A DNA stretch of 64,000 nt, from positions 3,100,001-3,164,000 of the forward strand of contig JACDTU010000001.1 in NCBI GenBank assembly GCA_022376465.1, in the 5' to 3' direction. The first letter of the stretch is position 1; every line of letters begins with the position of its first letter. The position numbers were made by a program, and so were the translations under genes. The DNA comes from Cubamyces lactineus. Lineage: Eukaryota > Basidiomycota > Agaricomycetes > Polyporales > Polyporaceae. The notes beneath the pieces are model-generated. The model saw only the letters and a program-made list of their open reading frames with translations. It did not search any database and had not been told where the DNA came from. This document shows positions 44,273 to 53,970 of the stretch, one piece after another.

Positions 44273-47200
44273 ATGCCGGCGTCCACAGCTTCGCTAGAGT
44301 CCCTCAGCTCACCCTCTCCATCTCCGCCTCCCCCCGAAGAACACCACTCCAACCACAGTGGTGCCGCTGGCCTCGACAGCGGCTCCGAACTCTCTGAGCT
44401 CACCGAAGACGAGCAGGACAATGACACCCGCACCAACGAAGATGACGCCTCGCGCGCATCTACTCGCAAGAAACAGAAGCGCGACCGTATAGTGCCTGCC
44501 CCCATGTGGGATTGGGCCTACAAGCAGAAGAAGTCAGAGAAGAAAGACAAGTCGGACTGGCGCAACAAGCCGGTCGAGGAAGAGGAGGAGGAGGAAGAGC
44601 AGGCAGGTCCCGCAAAGGCTATGGAGGAGGAAGAGGACGATGACCAGGACAAGGAGTCCAACTCCGATGGCGACGACGACTCCCCAAGGAAGAGTCGCGC
44701 GCCCAGCGATGATGCCGACGACAACGACAACGACGAGGATGAACCACCGCAAGAAGACAGTGAGTCCGCAGACGAAGCTTCAGCCCCCCACCGCATACGC
44801 AAGGGGACGAGCGGCGACGTATCCGCCGAGGAGGACGATATGGAAGACCCAGAACCTGACGCGCCTGACGCGGATGCCGATCGAACGCCCAAAGCTGCGT
44901 CACCTGACCTCACTGACGACGAGAACGACAACCTCGGTGAGGACGAGGTAGACGAAGACGATCAAGTCGAGGCCGTAGAAGCCCCCAAGGATGGTTCAGA
45001 CGCTGAAGACGAGGAAGAAGATCCAGAAGTTGTGGCCGAAGACGGAGACGCGCTCGATGCGGACGAACCTCCGACGACTGAGGCGGTGACGCCCGCAGAG
45101 GGAGTCGTGGATCCCGTCGAGGTAGATATGGACGCAACGATGGATGTCGACGCGCCACCTCCGGTGCTCATGTCTCCCGTCGCGATGGCGGCATCGTCTA
45201 TCATGGCTGGTGCGAGCCTCATTCAGCCCGAATCCCCTAGCTCTTCCCAGCCATCGACCCCGTCGGTCTCACGTATGTCCTCGCGCTACCCGTCCGTCGA
45301 ACCGGAGCAAGGTCCAGATGTACCCTCCGAACCTGAAGCAGAGCCGGAACCCGAGCGCAAACCGTCGAGTGGCCGCGCTCCACGGCAGCGGAAAGGGAAG
45401 GCTCGAACACGAGCCGCACGGCGATCCAGAGCGGCTGCAGCTGCGGAGGCCGGTGAGGCCGAAGCAGACGTTGATCAGGTCGACGGCGCGGAGGGCGACA
45501 ATGTCGACGCAGATGACATGGACGTCGCGACTCCCGATCTGGACCTGGACTCCGACATGCAGCCTGCGCATCGCGCAGAAGCGTTAGACGTACTGGCAGC
45601 TATTGAGCTGAAGTTCGCGCTTCTGCGGGAACGTCTATATGTCGAGAAGATGGATACCCTGGCGTGGGAGGAAGGATTGATCGCGGACGGTATGTTTGTG
45701 GTGCGTGATTTCCGCGCATATACTCAATGTTTTCCGTAGGCACACATCCCGAGCTTCTACATTTACATGCGGAGCTCTCGAAGAGACGCGACAAGCGCTT
45801 GGAACTCGCATCGCGGAGACGCGACTACGAGGTCGCTAATGTCACGAAACGTCGCAGGCTGGACGAGGAGGGCGTATGGAGTTGGTGGAAAGTGCGTTCC
45901 ATTATCCCGTCTTTCCCACCACACATATTCATCCCGCTGCTTAGGATGCTCGGGATGAGCTGCAGACCGATATGATCTCCGAGACGAACAGCAAGAGACG
46001 ACGACTTGAACGCGAACGACGTGCTCTTGAGCGCCCGCAACCCAGTATGTTGTCTCCGCATGCAATCGCGCCCATGTCAATGACAGTGTTCACACTTGCT
46101 AGCCCGCCGTTTCCCTCTGCCACCCGCGGAGGTACCCCCTGCGCCCAGCCTTCGCGAGATCGTCAAGTCCAGTCCGTTCGGAATCCCAGAGGCCGCGCTG
46201 CCCCAGTCGAAGCGCTACCAACGCAAGCGGGAACCGCCTCCTCCGAATACGCTCATATACCCCCACATCAACTCGCTCTCCCATGGCGAGATTATGCAGG
46301 ACTTGGACCTATTTTTCCAGCACCGTCGTGCTGCCGCAAGTTTCGATCCACACCGCGGTGGGCCCGGACTGATGAACAGCGTCCTTGGTGGAATGCCTCC
46401 CCCAGGCATGGACATATACGCTATGGGCATGCAGGTGCTCGACGGTACTGCAGGTAACCGCTTCGCTCCTCCCTTGCACCAATCGCACCTCCACCAGCAA
46501 GGGCTTGTTCAAGGCTTCGGCGCCCCGCCCCCTCGTTTGCCCCACCATCACTCTGCACCTCCAGGCTCGCTACCCCACCTAGGGCATTCACAGATGCAAT
46601 TGGAACAGGAGATGGCCATGGGCATGCGTCCGCCGTCCGGCATGCCTCAGCACCCTTCTCATCTTCACCAGCAGCAGTTCGGTGCGGGGCCTGGTCCTAG
46701 CACCCTTATGCGACGGTCTATATCTCCTGTGCCTCTCAGTAACGGCGCCGGTCCTAGCAGCGGTATCCCAACTTCAATGGGTGGCGGGCCTCTCCCTCCT
46801 GGGATTTCTGGGCCTAAGCCAAATGGCTGGACCGGGCCTCCCGCAGGCGTTTATATGAATAACAAGGACGCGCGGATTAATGGCGAAGTGGACGGACGAG
46901 AGCGAGACAGGGCGGGTGAAGGCCCTAGTCAACGTGAGCGCGAACGCGCGCGCGACTTGGAACGAGAGCGGGAGGCCGAGCGAGCGTACCATATGGGCCA
47001 CGGTCAGTCGCGACACCCTACGCATCAGCACACGCACCAGCATGCCCATACGGCGGCGCCGGGACAGAACGCGCATGGTGCACACCACCATGTCCACCAT
47101 CATCATCATGTCCGTCATCATCACCACCCGCCACACCAGACGCTTTCAGGACCTGGTGGAACCCCCAACGCCGCGCCGATGGCAGGACTTCCTGCTGGTC

Positions 47201-48261
47201 CTTCCAGCGGGCCTACTCCCTCTGGTCAGACACACAGTCCGCATGGTAGCCGCGACCTCGCTGACCAGCGCCGGCCACGCTCCGGGGCGCCCACTGAGGT
47301 CATCGAGCTTTCCGCGCAGAAACCGCCTTCAGGCGCGTCTCCGCGGATGTCCGCTTTCTGGCAAGGCAACGACGAGTCTCTGCCCCCTGAAATGCAGCGG
47401 GAACGCGAACGTGACCGTGGAAGCCGAGCTCTGGCTGGTCCATCAAGCCACCCTCCTTCCGGTCCGCACGAACGTTTGGTGACGCCCTTCACCATGGGCC
47501 CGTCACAGCCGCTGCAGAGCGGTTCAAGGCCGGGTTCCCCGCGCGGGGCCCCCGGTCCCTCGAGCTTCCCCACGTCCATGCCTTCGTCTAGGCGCGGCTC
47601 GTGGTCTGCCGCACCCGAAGAAACTAACTACCCCCGTCCACCCTCATCATCTCATGGACCACCTCCGCCGGGCCCTCAAAGCCAGCGGCCCCCGAGCTCC
47701 CGCATGTCGCAGCAAGCTGGTGCACCATCTTTCCACAGCCCCTTCGGCTCCCCTCCGTACAGCAATGGTCGCCAGCCGCCGCCACCACCTGCGAGCCCTC
47801 CTCCATCTTCGTTCGCTGGCTCCATACGATCCCCTGGACGAAGCAACCAACCTGGGCGCATTGGCCCAGGAGGCCCTATTGGGATGCCCATCTCACCCCC
47901 GCCGGCACCGATGCCACACAGTCCTCGGCTCGCCGCCAGTCCTGGTGGCTCCAAGATGTCCTCGCGCGGGGCACAGAGACCGTCCTCACCTCGCCAGAGC
48001 AAAGGTTTGTCCAAGACGGAGGGCTTCCCGATGCCAGAGAGCGGCAACATCGCTCCGATCGCTACTGGTTCTGGCGCCATGCCTCCCGCGGGGGCCGGAA
48101 ACCCTGCTCCGCTGCTCCCACCGCTGCCCACGACGCTGCCGCCTGCTGGGCCTGGTGTGCCTCGCATGCCCAATGGCGGTGGTCTGTCCGAGAAGCCGCC
48201 GGCACATTTGCCAGGAGGTCCCCCACCCTCGAGGGTCGTCCCTGTAGACGGGCCGTCGTGA
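44273..48261 (+). CDS. Sds3/BRMS1-type subunit of an Rpd3/Sin3 histone deacetylase complex
   Basis: Four exons (44273-45689, 45740-45891, 45945-46044, 46103-48261) give 1,275 residues. Sds3/Dep1/BRMS1 proteins scaffold the Sin3-HDAC complex. The family domain begins at ALDVLAAIELKFALLRERLY (about residue 440) and crosses three exons: THPELLHLHAELSKRRDKRL, VTKRRRLDEEGVWSWWK, then DELQTDMISETNSKRRRLER. It is a long helix pair. The roughly 430-residue N-terminal part is strongly acidic with Ser/Asp/Glu repeats and GSELSELTEDEQ. The roughly 700-residue C-terminal part is Pro/Ser/Gly-rich and includes a histidine-rich run (47080-47130). It is therefore much larger than yeast Sds3 (327) or BRMS1 (246). 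An upstream in-frame ATG at 44153 is possible; 44273 begins after the C/T-rich leader. Confidence 0.85.
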
Positions 48262-49126
48262 TTGTCCCGGGATACCGGGCTTAGATCGAATCGGTGTCAT
48301 GTATTCTCCCGTTTCCTTCCACCTCCAGTTTTCGACTTCAGAACTTGGATTTCTCTGCCTGTTGTGTAATGAACGATGCCATTGCTAATGTATGCTGTTT
48401 GCCTTTTCCCCTCTCGCGCCACGTTCATCTTTGCACTTGGTCTGGTATCTCGTTATGGTAAGTGCTGTTTCTGAAGGTACACTCGTACTTCTGGTGGTAT
48501 AAAGGTGATTGAATGCTTCGCGTTGGTGAGTACTCATGCTCTTGTCAACGATCGACATCCTCAATGTCTGATCGATTGTAGACACAACACAAGCCAGATG
48601 GGTTGTCAAATACAACCTCAATGCCTACACCGGTGATATCGGCCTTGATAGGTGCTGCAGTTTCATTTCATCCAACCTAACTCTCCGCGGACGCTATTCT
48701 GGCTGCGCGGCGGTGTCGCATGGGCGCTGTGATTTGATTAGGCCTGCAGCTCGTACTTTGCTCGTCCTACGAGATTCACCGCACGCCTCGCGAATCTGCG
48801 GCTCAATATGACCCCATGGCGATAGAGGCCCGCTCAAGCAAATCTGACAACGTTTTCCTTTGCCACGACTATCGCTGTCACTGTCTTCTGCTACGGCGCA
48901 GCATTGTACTCAAAAACATCAAACATAATCAACGCGGTGTTCTACACGCGATGCCCGGCCGTAGCCAAGCGAGCTTGCGGTGGCCCGCGTGCTGTGCCTC
49001 TCGCGCGCTGGCCGTTCCAGTCGCCCGTTGATATAAAACATAGGGCTATGACGAGGTGAACCATAATCACTTTCCCCTTCACCGTCAGTCTTCAGGCTTC
49101 AATTTCGCAGAGGGCGATCGCATACC
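48262..49126. other. Intergenic, Sds3-like gene to membrane protein gene
   Basis: No supported gene. TTGATATAAAACA at about 49028-49040 is a TATA box about 90 bases before the next ATG. Confidence 0.5.
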
Positions 49127-50286
49127 ATGGTCAACGCCCGCGCTTTCGTGCTGTTCTATGTCTGTGCGGTCGCCCATGCTGCTTCGTTACACGGTGCCGG
49201 TGGCAGTGACGTCAGGACCTCCGGACGTGTAGATATCGACATGCATTCGGCGCAAGGAAACTCTGGTGTAGCTCATACGGTGAGTCTCTACGATTGGGTT
49301 GATACGAGTTGGTTATGAACTTGACGATCCCACTGTTCTGCTGAGCAGCGCGACAATCCCTCCAGAGTGCCAATTCGGCAAGCCTCCGGGCTCTCTCTCC
49401 CCGTTGCCGTCCCCGATGCCTCCAGTCGATCTCAGTCCGGGGAGAGAATCCCGTTAAGCGCGCTTGATCGCTCTCCTGTGACTACAGGCTCTGCAGAAGC
49501 CACCGCTTCCTTCAAAGTAGGTCTCATCGCACTCCGCGCAGCAGCGGGCGTCTTCTGTTCACCAGCGATAAGCCAGAACTGAGCTCGAGTTGCACACAGA
49601 GAGGTCCCACGGGCACTTCACATTCGCCCCATTTACGTAGGACATCCGAGCCGGACGTGACGACGGAGGCTGCTACAGTATATTACACCATCTCCGAGCC
49701 TGTGGGCGGGTTCAGAGGCGTGGAAAGCTCTGCGGCTTATTCAGACCTGCCTGTTTTCCCGACATCATCTTTCGACCCAGCGACTTCAGTCACCCCGAGG
49801 CCGGGTGCGGTGGATCCATCCTTACCGCCAGACGCTTCGACCATTCGCGTATCGGCATCCCCATCAAGCACTCTAGAGCCCGCCAGCACTTCGTCAACAG
49901 AAGACCATGACCGGAACGCGACCTACACGCGCGCTCTCATCATCGTCATCGTCGTTCAGGCCGTCTTGCTCCTCGCCCTCATAGTCACCCTCATTGTTGT
50001 GCTCGTGCGGAGACGAAACGCGTCGCGTATGGCGCGAGAGCATCGCTACGTCAAGATTAGTGAGCGATTCGAATCACCTGGGACGCCCAGGCCAAATAGT
50101 TTCGGGGCGTATCCGAGCAGGCCCGAGACGATGTATTCGCTAGACCAGGTGCCGTTCATTCAGCATCAGCCACTCCTGCCACCAGATCATGGGCCGGAGC
50201 ATGCACAGGACCACGAGCATGAAGAGCACACTCTGTCTCCCTCCAGGCGGTCTTCGGTGTCGACAGTGTCACGGTACTCGCAGTAA
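49127..50286 (+). CDS. Single-pass (type I) membrane protein with Ser/Thr-rich ectodomain
   Basis: Three exons (49127-49279, 49349-49516, 49600-50286), all phase 0, give 335 residues. The signal peptide is MVNARAFVLFYVCAVAHA. The ectodomain of about 195 residues is rich in Ser/Thr/Pro and likely O-mannosylated. One helix follows: ALIIVIVVQAVLLLALIVTL, with stop-transfer VRRRNASR. The cytosolic tail of about 90 residues has RYVKISERFESPGTPRP, ETMYSLDQ and a His/Glu-rich stretch, ending SVSTVSRYSQ. The layout resembles fungal wall-stress-sensor or SKG6-like proteins, but no specific family is recognised. No neighbouring gene suggests its role. Confidence 0.75.
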
Positions 50287-51216
50287 TAGAGGACTGGGTG
50301 CCTGGGCTGGATATCTGATACGGTAATGTACTTTCCATGACGGACGCTGGACACTTGCGGTGACGTTTTAGCCTTCCTGTGGCGAGATATAACTTAGGCG
50401 CATTCGTTTGGATTTTGATGTATAACTACAGTACCGGCGATGCAACTCTCATTGACAAGCCATGGACAATCTGAGAAGCACCGGCTCCTCAATATCTTCA
50501 CGAGTAGAGAGGCTCTTCGTGTAGAAGACGTCCTCTTAACCAAACGAGATTCTGTGTACATGTAGTAGCGCTTAGTCACTTATAGTTTGTTGCAAGCAAC
50601 TATTGAGTATTCGACCTTGTTGAACAGAACCACTGTCAATGCCTCTGCCTCACTCTGGGCAGCTGAACAACCGTTTTCGAGGAGGTCATCCTGCATGCTA
50701 GCCAAGTGCTCGTGTCGTCTGATAGTCTACGTACGCGACCCAAGGCCCTGTATCACATTGGCTTCAGACTGCCTTATTCACGGTCTTTCTAGGTATCCGT
50801 ACATCTCCGCACCCAGTTCGCGATGACTACGCGAAGCTCCATGCTATACTGCTTTGTTTCGGTTGCCGACTTCGGACCAGTCACCATATAGCGGGTACGA
50901 CTACGATGGAATATGGGCCATTCTCCATCATGCCCTCACTGCCGTACCCACTGATCCCCGAAAATCCGCTGGCTACCGACGCCTATTGACGCATTGTGAT
51001 GCAAATACACTGTTACACAGGACGACGCCGGACGAGTATGGAAAACGGACGTAAGTGAGGACGAGCCTGTGCGAGCGCGGTTGATCGCGTTGGTTTCCGT
51101 TCCTGATATACCGCCGCTCAAGCCCGGAGAGGATATCTTTGACTTCGGCAAGCTTGGGCTCGATGCGAATTTGATACTGCCTTGCCGCCATCATAGTATC
51201 ACTGTGGGGAGAGCAG
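50287..51216. other. Intergenic, upstream of secreted peptide 1
   Basis: No supported gene. Small frames such as 50854-51054 lack family content. Confidence 0.4.
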
Positions 51217-51225
51217 TATAAAAAC
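51217..51225 (+). promoter_or_regulatory. TATA box of secreted peptide gene 1
   Basis: TATAAAAAC lies 116 bases before the ATG at 51333. The position suits a TATA-driven promoter with a leader of roughly 85 bases. Confidence 0.6.
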
Positions 51226-51332
51226 TCGTTCACGTTTGAGACTCGACGGCCAGCTCTCTACAGAAGCCTCCTGCGTGAGTGCCAACCATTCGCGACCTTG
51301 CCAAATCGCTCACCGCCCCGATTTCCAGAACC

Positions 51333-51580
51333 ATGTTCTCTCGCTCAGCTCTCGCCGCCCTCCTCTGCGTGTACCTCGCCGCCTTCGTCGTTGCGTTGCC
51401 CACGGAGCAGGTACGTGTCAAGTCGCGTCGGAAAGCCTTGGCCCTGTGGATTGACAAACGTCTTCGTTACTTGTGCCATTGTCCTATTCTTTCTCCTGGA
51501 AGACTACTCCGCAGGTAGCGGACGATTCTGGTTCCGAAACTCATCCTATCATCTGCATCACGCCGCCGTGCATCTTCTAG
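51333..51580 (+). CDS. Secreted peptide precursor, C-x4-C type, copy 1
   Basis: Two exons of 78 bases each (51333-51410 and 51503-51580, stop included) give 51 residues. Exon 1 is the signal peptide MFSRSALAALLCVYLAAF plus VVALPTEQ. Exon 2 encodes a 25-residue propeptide that closes with ICITPPCIF. The last ten residues thus hold two cysteines four residues apart, followed by one residue and an aromatic end, so a small disulfide loop is likely. The gene at 53718 has the same exon sizes, intron place and ending. An alternative acceptor 12 bases later (CCGCAG) is also in frame and would give 47 residues. No known family is recognised. It is below the size that gene finders usually report. Confidence 0.7.
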
Positions 51581-53617
51581 GCGGAATGCCCACGAGAACC
51601 TTCCGGGCGTTAAGAGCAGGTAGGTCACCATTTGCATCCAGGGAAGCCCGTGACACTGATGCACAACGGTTCTCGCGTTTCCCTGTAGATGGGCGGATTA
51701 GGGATATGGCACATCGTAAGGTTTGGAGGTGATCGCTCTTTCATGCTAGTGCGGCATGTATTAGTGCACAGCTAGCTTGGCAATCAACTCCGTTCGCATA
51801 TACTGACCTTTCGGACATACCCTGCCTTACGACGTAAAAGATGAGCACTCCACTGATTAGGTGTGCAACACGGGACGAGAGGGGTGAATCGACGAAGGCC
51901 GCTCCATTGACATTCGTCGTGGCTGGCGAAGAGGATCTGCATGTGGCTGCAGCGCTGCATAGTAGACCTAACTCGCGGATCTGGCGTGTACATTGGTCTA
52001 CAACGTACCCGCATTTGACCGCTGTCTGCGCTGGCGGGTGCTAGTATGCATCAAGCCTACTCATCAGGTCTCAGCAGGGGATAGTACGCATCAAACTCAC
52101 AAAGGCGCTTCGGTGGATCTTCGATTCAGGTGGGGCCGGCGAGATCTCTCTATTTCTCTTGTGCACTGCATTGGAGCAGAGTGACCGGAGTAGTAGTAGT
52201 AGTAGTATAATTTCAAAGGTATGTAAGCGTACTCTCCACAAGCTAGCGCCGCAATACATTCGTGCTAGCTACTTCCGCAAACACCCCCGCGGACACACAC
52301 TTAAATGGAGTTCAAGCTATATGTACTCCCCCGACCGGTCACTACTCATTGGGAACGATGCACGCCTACTAAGCGGAGCTGTATCTGAGGTCCCTTGGCC
52401 TTCATCCCTCTTTCAAGAGACAGGCAGGCGCCCTATGGCGGGCATTACCCAAGTTACAAACCTGGGAAAAAATTATCCAAAAAACCCAGGGATCAGCCTG
52501 CACTCCAATGCAGACCGACATAACTCACTCGGGCCCAGGGAGATACAACGCCGCCGTTCACTTAGTACACGCTCGACCAACTTTCGTGGGGCAGGTATGC
52601 CAGGATATCGTGCCAACTGCAAACCACTCGGGAAAATCAGCCGGGCGAGCTGCTGCGCGGTCCTCCGCGCCCTGTCCTGGACAGTGCAGCCCTCACCACC
52701 TAGGCAACCAGGGAGCACTCAGCTGTCACAGCATCCCATGTGCACCCAATACTAATATTTGAGTGGAGTTTATGATCAGGGTAGTCGTTGACGTGTGCAA
52801 AACGGTCTCTCGCCAGATCCCGCAGCGGTGGCAGTCACTAGTAATAGCTAGGACGGGCACACTGGCACCCTCAGAACGCAAGAGACTCGGAGAGCTCTCC
52901 GTGGCCCATCCACGTGCAAGTAGGTGCAAGTGTGGGTTTCTGTTGGAGGGATCGCGGGGGGTGTCGATGATCGGGTCAATCATGCAGTCGGCGGTGTGGC
53001 AACCATTTGCATAGCTCGTAGCACGTTGGCTCGTGGCAATAGTTGTAGGTTGTAAGGCTCGTAGCGTACTCGCTCGTGGCCGCAGTTGTAGCTCGTAGCG
53101 TACTCGCTCGTAGCTTGCTTGCATCCACCGATAAATGTCGGTGGGCATCCACTGAGTGGGCATCCACCTCTCTGGGCAGGCATGGCTCGTAGCGTGCTCG
53201 CTCGTGGCCGCAGGTGTAGCTCGTAGCGTACTCGCTCGTAGCTTGCTTGCATCCACCGATAGAATGCAGTGGGCATCCGCCTCCCTAGGCGGGCATCTCG
53301 CTCCAAGACGAGGGAAAGGCAACCGGGCGCTTGACCGCCAGACTACATCCGTAGCATACCCGAGCCATCCAGCCTACTCCCGTTCTCGAACGCAGCCAGA
53401 ATGTACCAGAGTACAATCAATCCAGCTGGTCATGACGTTTCGCACCAAGAGATAGGATGCTTGGGCGTAGAGCGAGAGTAGGAGTCGTAGGTGGTGGTGG
53501 AGTAGTAAGGATAGCGAAGGAAACCGGACGATGCACGGGGCTTGTGAGAGCCAAGCTTTGGTTGACGACGATCTGAGATTCACCGCCATGAAATGAGACC
53601 GGCTTCAGTCACTGGCA
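51581..53617. other. Intergenic between the two peptide genes, with tandem repeats
   Basis: No supported gene. A 198-codon open frame (52159-52755) lacks family likeness. An AGT trinucleotide run lies at 52191-52207, and a two-copy tandem repeat at 53057-53305. Confidence 0.45.
53057..53305. repeat. Two-copy tandem repeat, unit about 128 bp
   Basis: Units start at 53057 and 53185 with GCTCGTAGCGT(A/G)CTCGCTCG and contain TTGCTTGCATCCACCGATA. Inside each unit the word CTCGTAGCGTACTCGCTCGT is itself repeated. Copies differ at several positions. Confidence 0.8.
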
Positions 53618-53618
53618 A

Positions 53619-53625
53619 TATAAAG
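53619..53625 (+). promoter_or_regulatory. TATA box of secreted peptide gene 2
   Basis: TATAAAG lies 99 bases before the ATG at 53718, a placement like that of the first peptide gene. Confidence 0.6.
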
Positions 53626-53717
53626 AACGTGCCAATTCGCAGCAAGACCTGCAGACAAGTCCAAGTACTTAATCTGCCCATCACGATATCTCAGCCTCGT
53701 ACCTACCCATCGACGCT

Positions 53718-53970
53718 ATGTTCTCTCGTTCGGCCATCATCACGCTTTTCTGCATGTATCTCGCCGCACTTACTGTGGCCCTGCCCACCGAGACGGTAAG
53801 CATTCCGAACCCATATCGCGTAGCAAGGAAACCAGACCGAGGAGGCTGACGATGATGATTCGCCATTGTTGACGTGACTTGCTCTCCGCTAGCACAACGC
53901 CCCACGAGCAAACGGCGAGTCCAAACCGAAGTCCGATCGCTTATGCCTACCCGACTCGTGTTCGTACTAG
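53718..53970 (+). CDS. Secreted peptide precursor, C-x4-C type, copy 2
   Basis: Two exons of 78 bases each (53718-53795 and 53893-53970) give 51 residues. Exon 1 encodes MFSRSAIITLFCMYLAAL plus TVALPTET, sharing MFSRSA, YLAA and VALPTE with the copy at 51333. Exon 2 encodes 25 residues ending RLCLPDSCSY, again C-x4-C followed by one residue and an aromatic C-terminus. The middle of exon 2 is not conserved (HNAPRANGESKPKS against TTPQVADDSGSETH). The pattern is a conserved secretion leader, a variable spacer and a conserved terminal loop. Likely secreted and oxidised to a six-residue ring. No dibasic processing site is seen. Function unknown. Confidence 0.72.

Noticed and set aside
44518..44931. 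Serine-rich minus-strand frame of 137 codons
   Set aside because: It is the complement of the Asp/Glu-rich coding sequence of the Sds3-like gene.
52159..52755. 198-codon open frame on the plus strand
   Set aside because: No start context, no family likeness, and part of the frame is a trinucleotide repeat; it lies in repeat-rich intergenic DNA.
53057..53305. Possible CRISPR array
   Set aside because: Only two long, imperfect tandem units with no unique spacers, in eukaryotic DNA.
52726..53322. 198-codon open frame on the minus strand with repeated SKLRASTLRAT-like text
   Set aside because: The repetition comes from the tandem DNA repeat at 53057-53305; there is no other coding evidence.
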